A DNA stretch of 13,244 nt from Anaerolineales bacterium (GTDB lineage: Bacteria > Chloroflexota > Anaerolineae > Anaerolineales > DRMV01): positions 1 through 13,244 of the forward strand of contig JALSPT010000087.1 of NCBI GenBank assembly GCA_026985785.1. The letters are read 5' to 3'. The notes beneath the pieces were generated by a model. The model saw only the letters and a program-made list of their open reading frames with translations. It was not told where the DNA came from and ran no database searches. Below, piece by piece: positions 6,583-13,244 of this stretch. The translations under genes and the position numbers were made by a program. Each line of letters starts with the position of its first letter. Position 1 is the first letter of the stretch.

Positions 6583-7650
6583 TCAGCGGACGTTGAAGCG
6601 GATGTGCAGGATATCGCCGTCCTGCACGATGTAATCCTTGCCCTCGAGCCGCAGTTTACCCTCTTTGCGAGCAGCGGCCATGCTGCCAGCAGCCATCAAG
6701 TCGTCGTAGGAGATGACTTCGGCGCGGATGAAGCCTTTTTGCAGGTCGGTGTGGATCACGCCGGCGGCTTCGGGGGCGGTGGCACCGCGGCGCACCGTCC
6801 AGGCGCGCACCTCGTCTTCCCCCACGGTGAAGAACGAGATCAGGCCGAGCAAGTTGTACGAAAGGCGAATGACCCGGTTCAGACCAGGTTCGTCGATGCC
6901 GTATTCGCTCAGAAAGATTTCGGCGTCTTCCGGCGCGAGTTGGGCGATTTCCATTTCCAGTTTTCCCATCAGGGCAGCGACGGCGCTGCGCCGGTGGGGA
7001 TAGTCCAATTCGGGCGGTTGTTGCCCTTCGGCCAGGTTGAAGAGGATGAGCAATGGTTTGCGGGAGAGAAAGCCAAAGCCCGCCAGCAGTTTTTCCTCCG
7101 CGGGGGTGAGTTCCACATCCCGGAGCGGGGTTTCTTCTTCCAGGGCAGCATGCAGTTTGCGGAAGAGCGCCTGCTCTTGCTCGATTTGCTTGCGGTCGCG
7201 GGCGCTTTTCTTCCATTCCTCTTCCAGGCGTTCCAGTTTGCGCTCCACGGCGATCAGGTCGTTGAGCAGAAACTCGGCATCCATCGCGGCCACGTCCCGC
7301 AGCGGATCCACGCTGCCTGAGGGATGGGGCACGCTGGGGTGGTCGAAGCAGCGCACGACATGCACCAAGCCGTCCATCTGGGTCAACTGGTTGAGCAACG
7401 GGCCGGAGATGCTGCTGCCTGCTTTGCCTTCCAACCCGGCGATGTCGGCGTAGGTGACTTTGGCGTAGATGGTGCGGCGGGGGTGGAACATGGCCGAGAG
7501 GGCATCTACCCGCGGGTCGGGGACGTCCACCACCGCGGTGTGGACTTCGAACCGCCCGCCGCTCATGGTGAGAGGGGTGTTGCCGCGGGTCAGGGCGTTG
7601 AAGACCGTGGTTTTTCCGCTTTGGGGAAGTCCGATGATGCCTAAGCGCAT
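6583..7650 (-). CDS. ychF: Obg-like ATPase YchF, divergent
   Basis: A 355-residue P-loop NTPase of the YchF/OLA1 family, which binds ribosomes and prefers ATP. The P-loop is GLPQSGKTT at residues 7-15 where most members have GLPNVGKST. G3 is present as ADIAGL at 68-73, and NLAE at 205-208 replaces the NKxD of true GTPases, as expected for ATP preference. A coiled coil covers about residues 134-172. The C-terminal TGS domain is well conserved from about residue 272 (FFTVGEDEVRAWT) through AAGVIHTDLQKGFIRAEV to LEGKDYIVQDGDILHIRFNV. The segment after DIAGL is shorter than usual and lacks the common KGASKGEGLGN run. GAGG lies 7 bases before the ATG. This is the first gene of the minus-strand run and starts just past the dnaK terminator. 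Confidence 0.93.
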   Translation of the reverse strand: MRLGIIGLPQSGKTTVFNALTRGNTPLTMSGGRFEVHTAVVDVPDPRVDALSAMFHPRRTIYAKVTYADIAGLEGKAGSSISGPLLNQLTQMDGLVHVVRCFDHPSVPHPSGSVDPLRDVAAMDAEFLLNDLIAVERKLERLEEEWKKSARDRKQIEQEQALFRKLHAALEEETPLRDVELTPAEEKLLAGFGFLSRKPLLILFNLAEGQQPPELDYPHRRSAVAALMGKLEMEIAQLAPEDAEIFLSEYGIDEPGLNRVIRLSYNLLGLISFFTVGEDEVRAWTVRRGATAPEAAGVIHTDLQKGFIRAEVISYDDLMAAGSMAAARKEGKLRLEGKDYIVQDGDILHIRFNVR

Positions 7651-7679
7651 GGAAATACCTCGTGAGGAGATTTGGGGAT

Positions 7680-7685
7680 ATTGTA
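7680..7685 (-). promoter_or_regulatory. Putative -10 element for the ychF-led gene run
   Basis: TACAAT on the minus strand, 30 bases before the ychF ATG and just downstream of the dnaK terminator. It differs from TATAAT at one base and matches the -10 of the proposed spoVS promoter exactly. The -35 region is poor: CTTTGT or TTGTCG at non-ideal spacing within the terminator's T-rich tail. It would need to act largely through the -10. Confidence 0.4.
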
Positions 7686-7694
7686 CCGCACCTG

Positions 7695-7733
7695 AAAAAC
7701 GACAAAGGCCTGACAGGATGTCCTGTCAGGCCT
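7695..7733 (-). terminator. Intrinsic terminator of dnaK
   Basis: A perfect inverted repeat at 7706-7733 (AGGCCTGACAGGA, 2 central bases, then its complement) forms a stem of up to 12-13 pairs. On the minus strand it is followed by a T-rich tract, TTGTCGTTTTT, and it lies 19 bases past the dnaK stop. On the plus strand the stem is followed by an A/G-rich stretch, so it should work in the dnaK direction only. Confidence 0.85.
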
Positions 7734-7752
7734 AAAGGAGTTGCAGTCGGGA

Positions 7753-9672
<1,920 letters not shown>

Positions 9673-9677
9673 AGGAA

Positions 9678-9684
9678 CCTCCTT
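9678..9684 (-). promoter_or_regulatory. Ribosome binding site of dnaK
   Basis: AAGGAGG on the minus strand, 5 bases before the ATG at 9672; a near-perfect Shine-Dalgarno sequence, consistent with high expression. Confidence 0.75.
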
Positions 9685-9731
9685 GTTTCAGGCGCGAGGG
9701 GCCTGGTGTTTTCTGTGGAATATGCACCTTT

Positions 9732-9740
9732 AGCATACCA
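9732..9740 (-). promoter_or_regulatory. Weak candidate extended -10 promoter for dnaK
   Basis: TGGTATGCT on the minus strand has the form of an extended -10 (TGnTATnnT) and lies about 60 bases before the dnaK start. No good -35 is found 16-18 bases upstream. A CTTGCAAAC at 9746-9754 vaguely recalls a heat-shock -35, but no matching -10 follows. I see no CIRCE (TTAGCACTC-N9-GAGTGCTAA) and no HspR-type repeat in the spacer. Confidence 0.25.
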
Positions 9741-9804
9741 ACTGTTTGCAAGAACTTTATTAACACCGCGTAGGAAAAAGATTAGAGGCGGCGCGCCAAC
9801 CCTC

Positions 9805-9832
9805 TTGATTTTCTCCCAAAATCCTCTACAAT
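9805..9832 (+). promoter_or_regulatory. Sigma70-like promoter of the spoVS operon
   Basis: TTGATT at 9805-9810 and TACAAT at 9827-9832 are separated by 16 bases, with A/T-rich sequence after the -10. The expected start of transcription near 9839 leaves a leader of about 35 bases before spoVS. This is the best promoter match in the window. Confidence 0.65.
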
Positions 9833-9860
9833 AAAAACACCAAGCCCTGCATGGATACCC

Positions 9861-9869
9861 AAGGAGAGG
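9861..9869 (+). promoter_or_regulatory. Ribosome binding site that sets the spoVS start
   Basis: AAGGAGAGG ends 5 bases before the ATG at 9875. It argues against the upstream in-frame ATG at 9851, which has no such site and would add 8 residues foreign to the family. Confidence 0.75.
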
Positions 9870-9874
9870 CAGCC

Positions 9875-10192
9875 ATGGACGTCATCAAGGTGTCGGGCTC
9901 TTCGCGAACTTCGGCAGTTGCCGGAGCCATCGCGGGTGTCTTCCGGGAGTTCAAGCGTGCTGAAGTACAGGCCATCGGCGCTGGCGCGGTCAACCAGGCC
10001 GTCAAGGCGTTGATCCTGGCACGGAGTTACTTGGCGGAAGACGGCTACAAAGTTGTGTTCATTCCCCACTTTACCGATGTGCAGATTGGCGAGAAAGTGC
10101 GTACGGCCATCAAATTTGTGGTCATTGCGTGTGATGCGGCTGATGCGGAAGCAGTAGGGCCCCAGGAAGAGGGGGCTGCTGAAACAGCCTGA
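9875..10192 (+). CDS. spoVS: Stage V sporulation protein S (SpoVS) family protein
   Basis: A 105-residue Alba-like-fold protein of the SpoVS family. The family core is clear: MDVIKVSGSSRTSAVAGAIA at the start, VQAIGAGAVNQAVKALILAR at 31-50, then FIPHFTDVQIGEKVRTAIKFVV at 62-83. The usual length is about 86 residues; the extra 18 or so at the C-terminus are Ala/Glu-rich and probably disordered. In Bacillus spoVS affects late sporulation and septation, but homologues occur in non-sporulating Chloroflexota and Thermus, where nucleic-acid binding or regulation is proposed and not established. It is read from its own promoter, and the following lamin-tail gene starts 15 bases after its stop, so the two are likely co-transcribed. 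Confidence 0.93.
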   Translation: MDVIKVSGSSRTSAVAGAIAGVFREFKRAEVQAIGAGAVNQAVKALILARSYLAEDGYKVVFIPHFTDVQIGEKVRTAIKFVVIACDAADAEAVGPQEEGAAETA

Positions 10193-10207
10193 GTTCTGGA
10201 GGCAGGC

Positions 10208-12307
10208 ATGCTCCGGCGGTATCAAAAGGGGGAGAACCGCGCCTGGCGGCGATGGTTGCCTATCGTCGCGGGGGTGTTCGTCATGCTGCTCGTCAGTGGG
10301 ATGGGGATGGTGTTCCCTGCGGCGGCAGAGGGGCGAGGGTCGTTCCCCGTGGCGGCAGGCACGGGAACGGGCACGGGCTGGCCGCCGACCGCTACACAGA
10401 CCCTCACCCCGACCATGACGCCCACCCCGTCACCTGCTTTTACCTTTACCCCGACGCTGACCTTTACCCCCACGTCCACCGCGACGCCTGCAGCCACGCC
10501 GGTGCCGCCGCGGGCGGTGCTCATCAGCGAAGTGGCCTGGGCGGGCACGGCGGCTTCGGCCTATGACGAATGGCTGGAGCTCTACAACCCCGGCGACACG
10601 GCCATCGACCTGACAGGCTGGCGGCTGACCGCTTCCGACGGTTCGCCGGACATTGCCCTCCAGGGGACGATTGCCGCCCACGGCTTCTTCCTGCTGGAGC
10701 GCACGGACGACGACACGGTGTCCGACATCCCCGCCGACCAGATTTACACGGGCAACCTGAGCAACGGCGGCGAGGTACTGACGCTGTATGGCCCGGCGGG
10801 CGAGGTGGTGGACACGGCCAACGGCGATGGCGGCGCGTGGCCGGCGGGGGATGCTGCCAGCCACGCCACGATGGAGCGCATTGGCCTGAGCGCGGATAGC
10901 GATGCGGCCTGGGGCACGAACACCGGTTGGGTGACCCACGGCCACGATGCGGACGGCAACCCGCTGCGCGGCACGGCGCGCTACCCCAACTCGGTCAACT
11001 TCCCCACACCCACACCGACGCTGGCGGGCACTTTCACCCCGACGCCGACTTCGTCGCCGCCTCCCACGCCGACGCCTACGGCATCCCTTACGGTTACGGC
11101 GACGCCAACGCCTGCAGCCACGCCGGTGCCGCCGCGGGCGGTGCTCATCAGCGAAGTGGCCTGGGCGGGCACGGCGGCTTCGGCCTATGACGAATGGCTG
11201 GAGCTCTACAACCCCGGCGACACGGCCATCGACCTGACAGGCTGGCGGCTGACCGCTTCCGACGGTTCGCCGGACATTGCCCTCCAGGGGACGATTGCCG
11301 CCCACGGCTTCTTCCTGCTGGAGCGCACGGACGACGACACGGTGTCCGACATCCCCGCCGACCAGATTTACACGGGCAACCTGAGCAACGGCGGCGAGGT
11401 ACTGACGCTGTATGGCCCGGCGGGCGAGGTGGTGGACACGGCCAACGGCGATGGCGGCGCGTGGCCGGCGGGGGATGCTGCCAGCCACGCCACGATGGAG
11501 CGCATTGGCCTGAGCGCGGATAGCGATGCGGCCTGGGGCACGAACACCGGTTGGGTGACCCACGGCCACGATGCGGACGGCAACCCGCTGCGCGGCACGG
11601 CGCGCTACCCCAACTCGGTCAACTTCCCCACACCCACGCCCACGGCGACAGGCTCCCCCACGCCTACGGCCACGCCAACGAATACGCCCACCCCTACACC
11701 TACTCCCACCGTGACGCCTACCGCCAAGCCGTTGGCCGGGCGGGTGCTGATCGGCGAGTTCCTGCCCCATCCCCGCTATGACTGGAACGGCGACGGTTAC
11801 GCCAACAGCGGCGACGAATTCATCGAAATCGTCAACCTGGGGCCGGGCGCGGTCAACCTGGACAACTGGATTTTGGACGACGGCGAGGGGGGCTCACGCC
11901 CTTATGAAATCCCCGAAACCGGCCTGCTGCCGGGGCATGTGGTGGTTTTCTTTGCTCATCAGACCGGCATCATCCTCAACGACCGTGGCGACACGGTGCG
12001 TTTGTTCCGTCCCAACGGCCAGTTGGTGGATGAAGTGCGCTATGTCAACGCGCGTTCATGGAATCTCTCGTGGTGTCGCCCGAACTGGGGCTGGGGGAGC
12101 ATCACTTACCCCTGCTGGCCGACGCCAGGCGCGGCGAAAAACGTGCTGTACGATGTGGCTACCAAGAGCGTCGTCCCGTACCAGCCTTCTCCTCAAAACG
12201 ACGCTGCTCCCCCACAGGTTGCGCCGTTGCCTTCACCTGTGCCCATTCTACCTTTTTCCCTGCCCTGTCGGTTGTGGGTGTTACGGGTGGGGATTTGGCC
12301 GCGCTGA
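10208..12307 (+). CDS. Secreted protein with three lamin tail domains and Thr/Pro linkers
   Basis: A 699-residue exported protein. Basic residues up to about 15 and a hydrophobic stretch at 17-38 ending in PAAAEG form a signal peptide, with cleavage expected near residue 40. Thr/Pro linkers occupy about 59-100, 266-309 and 474-508. Three lamin tail domains (LTD, an Ig-like fold) follow them: two identical copies at about 102-265 and 310-473, each opening VLISEVAW and containing DEWLELYNPGDTAIDLTGW, and a divergent third at about 511-645 with GDEFIEIVNLGPGAVNLDNW. The third carries DWNGDG, an Asp-rich loop that may bind calcium. No LPXTG-type motif is seen; the end is a Pro-rich stretch and a short hydrophobic/basic tail. 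GGAGG lies 5 bases before the ATG. Function is unknown; bacterial LTDs are thought to mediate surface or membrane attachment. It ends one base from the radA stop. Confidence 0.9.
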   Translation: MLRRYQKGENRAWRRWLPIVAGVFVMLLVSGMGMVFPAAAEGRGSFPVAAGTGTGTGWPPTATQTLTPTMTPTPSPAFTFTPTLTFTPTSTATPAATPVPPRAVLISEVAWAGTAASAYDEWLELYNPGDTAIDLTGWRLTASDGSPDIALQGTIAAHGFFLLERTDDDTVSDIPADQIYTGNLSNGGEVLTLYGPAGEVVDTANGDGGAWPAGDAASHATMERIGLSADSDAAWGTNTGWVTHGHDADGNPLRGTARYPNSVNFPTPTPTLAGTFTPTPTSSPPPTPTPTASLTVTATPTPAATPVPPRAVLISEVAWAGTAASAYDEWLELYNPGDTAIDLTGWRLTASDGSPDIALQGTIAAHGFFLLERTDDDTVSDIPADQIYTGNLSNGGEVLTLYGPAGEVVDTANGDGGAWPAGDAASHATMERIGLSADSDAAWGTNTGWVTHGHDADGNPLRGTARYPNSVNFPTPTPTATGSPTPTATPTNTPTPTPTPTVTPTAKPLAGRVLIGEFLPHPRYDWNGDGYANSGDEFIEIVNLGPGAVNLDNWILDDGEGGSRPYEIPETGLLPGHVVVFFAHQTGIILNDRGDTVRLFRPNGQLVDEVRYVNARSWNLSWCRPNWGWGSITYPCWPTPGAAKNVLYDVATKSVVPYQPSPQNDAAPPQVAPLPSPVPILPFSLPCRLWVLRVGIWPR
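10382..10483 (+). repeat. Thr/Pro low-complexity linker 1
   Basis: Degenerate ACC/ACG-CC(N) codon repeats encoding a Thr/Pro/Phe-rich linker between the signal peptide and the first lamin tail domain. Such linkers are usually extended and often glycosylated; that is general knowledge, not seen here. Confidence 0.7.
10484..11013 (+). repeat. 530-base direct repeat, copy 1 (lamin tail domain 1)
   Basis: This stretch matches 11108-11637 at a fixed offset of 624 bases (208 codons). Reading both copies side by side I find no mismatch. Identity begins at codon 93 and stops within codon 269, inside the Thr/Pro linkers on each side, so the repeat unit is the lamin tail domain plus a few linker residues. 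Confidence 0.95.
11014..11107 (+). repeat. Thr/Pro low-complexity linker 2
   Basis: A 94-base spacer between the two identical lamin-tail repeats, encoding Thr/Pro/Ser-rich residues. It differs clearly from the linkers before copy 1 and after copy 2. Confidence 0.75.
11108..11637 (+). repeat. 530-base direct repeat, copy 2 (lamin tail domain 2)
   Basis: Second copy of the stretch at 10484-11013, in the same reading frame and orientation, identical by eye including all synonymous positions. Flanks on both sides differ from those of copy 1. Confidence 0.95.
11638..11731 (+). repeat. Thr/Pro low-complexity linker 3
   Basis: Encodes an almost pure Thr/Pro stretch (TPTPTPT type) between lamin tail domain 2 and the divergent domain 3. 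More regular than the other two linkers, which suggests slippage or recent expansion. Confidence 0.7.
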
Positions 12308-12308
12308 T

Positions 12309-13244
12309 TCACCCCAAAGCCGTTTCCAGCGCCTGCCGCAGTGAGCGGACGGCAAAAATTTGCAGCCCGGCGGGCGCTTTCAGTCGCCGCCCGATTTGTT
12401 TGGGCACGATGGCGGCTTTGAAGCCCAAATTGGCGGCTTCCCGCAGGCGGGCTTCCAGTTGGCTCACGCTGCGCAGTTCGCCCGAGAGGCCGATTTCGCC
12501 GATCAGCACCGCGTCGGCGCGCACGGGCCGGTCTTTGGCCGAGGAAGCCAGCGCCGCGGCCACGGCCAAATCGGCAGCGGGTTCGCCGACCCGCAGGCCG
12601 CCGACCACGTTGACGAAGACATCCTGGTCGCTCAGGCGCACGCCGGCCCGGCGGGTGAGCACCGCCGCCACCAGCAGCAGGCGGTTGAAGTCCACCCCGT
12701 TGGCGGTGCGGCGCGGGTTGCCGAACGCGGTGGGGTTGGTGAGACCCTGCACTTCCACCAGCAGCGGGCGGGTGCCTTCCATCGTCACCGCGATGGCCGA
12801 GCCGGGCGCGTTCACCAGCCGCTCCGCGAGGAAGGCTTCCGAGGGGTTGCTCACCTCCACCAGCCCCTGCTCGTGCATCTCGAACACGCCCACCTCGCTG
12901 GTGGTGCCGAAGCGGTTTTTCACCGAGCGCAGCAGGCGGTAAGCCTGAAAGCGGTCGCCTTCCAGGTAGAGCACGGTATCGACGATGTGCTCCAGCACGC
13001 GCGGCCCGGCAATCACGCCCTCTTTGGTGACATGCCCCACCAGAAACACGCTCAACCCGCTGCTCTTGGCGAGTTCCCGCAGGCGGCTGGCGCATTCCCG
13101 CACCTGGGAAACCGAGCCTGCCGAGGATTGCAGGTCGGCGAGGTACACCGTCTGGATGGAATCCACCACCAGCAGGCGGGGCTGGACGGTTTCCACATGG
13201 GCGAGAATGGCGTCGAGGTCGGTTTCGGTCACGAGGAAGAGGTT
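12309..13244 (-). CDS. radA: DNA repair protein RadA, C-terminal part (5' end outside window)
   Basis: RadA is a RecA-like ATPase that helps process recombination intermediates. The frame stays open to the right edge, so the 311 visible residues are the C-terminal two thirds; the N-terminal zinc finger and Walker A lie outside. The GTG at 13232 is an internal Val codon: the frame continues upstream as NLFLVTETDLDAILAHVE, as in intact RadA. Visible motifs (numbered from the edge) are Walker B LLVVDS at 24-29, GHVTKEG at 70-76, the RadA-specific KNRFG at 109-113, and the Lon-protease-like C-terminal domain from about 140, with DVFVNVVGGLRVGEPAADLA and GEIGLSGELRSV. It converges on the lamin-tail gene with a single base between stop codons. 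Nothing looks degraded. Confidence 0.96.
   Translation of the reverse strand, partial: NLFLVTETDLDAILAHVETVQPRLLVVDSIQTVYLADLQSSAGSVSQVRECASRLRELAKSSGLSVFLVGHVTKEGVIAGPRVLEHIVDTVLYLEGDRFQAYRLLRSVKNRFGTTSEVGVFEMHEQGLVEVSNPSEAFLAERLVNAPGSAIAVTMEGTRPLLVEVQGLTNPTAFGNPRRTANGVDFNRLLLVAAVLTRRAGVRLSDQDVFVNVVGGLRVGEPAADLAVAAALASSAKDRPVRADAVLIGEIGLSGELRSVSQLEARLREAANLGFKAAIVPKQIGRRLKAPAGLQIFAVRSLRQALETALG

Noticed and set aside
5043..6596. 517-codon open frame on the plus strand opposite the PBP gene
   Set aside because: Mirror of the PBP codon pattern in GC-rich DNA. The PBP frame has complete catalytic motifs, while this frame shows none.
9685..9804. CIRCE or HspR operator upstream of dnaK
   Set aside because: No TTAGCACTC/GAGTGCTAA or CTTGAGT/ACTCAAG pair could be found; a TTTAGCA at 9729-9735 has no matching second arm.
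10173..10190. Small hairpin (GGCTG...CAGCC) at the end of spoVS as a terminator
   Set aside because: Only 5-6 pairs, inside the coding end, with no T-run after it; the next gene starts 15 bases beyond the stop and is probably co-transcribed.
10391..11731. Short tandem repeats of the linkers as a CRISPR array
   Set aside because: They are in-frame Thr/Pro codon repeats with no constant repeat and unique spacer pattern, and no cas gene is present.
10430..11770. 446-codon minus-strand frame opposite the lamin-tail gene
   Set aside because: Low-complexity Arg/Gly/Val peptide that merely inherits the internal duplication; no domain.
13230..13232. GTG as the start of radA
   Set aside because: The frame continues to the window edge with typical RadA residues (NLFLVTETDL), so this is an internal Val codon and the gene is truncated by the window, not by mutation.

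Overview
The window is GC-rich, gene-dense bacterial chromosome with no RNA gene, CRISPR array, insertion sequence or phage gene that I can see. Several traits together suggest a member of the Chloroflexota, probably class Anaerolineae: Thr/Pro-rich 'TPTPT' linkers in exported proteins, secreted lamin-tail-domain proteins, a SpoVS homologue outside any sporulation cluster, a class B penicillin-binding protein made as a lipoprotein, and a COG0731-type radical SAM protein. This assignment is inference from gene style, not from a marker search.

Left part (1-7650, all minus strand). Eight genes read leftwards as one tightly packed run: ychF, a class B PBP lipoprotein, rsgA, a PfkB-family sugar/nucleoside kinase, a radical SAM protein with a C-terminal winged helix, a DUF402 protein, a membrane-anchored N-acetylmuramoyl-L-alanine amidase, and the first codons of a probable TPR protein cut by the window edge. 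Three junctions are 4-base ATGA overlaps (PBP/rsgA, radical SAM/DUF402, amidase/TPR-like) and two others are only 7 and 11 bases apart, so co-transcription and translational coupling are likely. The run mixes peptidoglycan functions (PBP, amidase) with ribosome-associated NTPases (RsgA, YchF). A plausible -10 element for the run lies just upstream of ychF, directly after the dnaK terminator.

Middle (7651-9874). dnaK stands alone on the minus strand, without grpE, dnaJ or hrcA beside it and without a recognisable CIRCE operator. It ends in a strong intrinsic terminator built on a perfect 28-base palindrome. A 202-base divergent spacer separates dnaK from spoVS and holds a good sigma70-like promoter for spoVS and only a weak candidate for dnaK.

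Right part (9875-13244). spoVS and a gene for a secreted protein with three lamin tail domains form a plus-strand pair. The first two lamin tail domains are encoded by 530-base direct repeats that I read as identical, while the Thr/Pro linkers around them differ. This is the most unusual feature of the window. Converging on it, with one base between the stop codons, is the 3' part of radA, whose 5' end lies beyond the right edge.

The genes are mostly housekeeping families. I do not see a clear new defence or biosynthetic system. The best leads are the homogenised lamin-tail repeats, the SpoVS/lamin-tail pairing, the coupled radical SAM/DUF402 pair of unknown function, and the divergent YchF.
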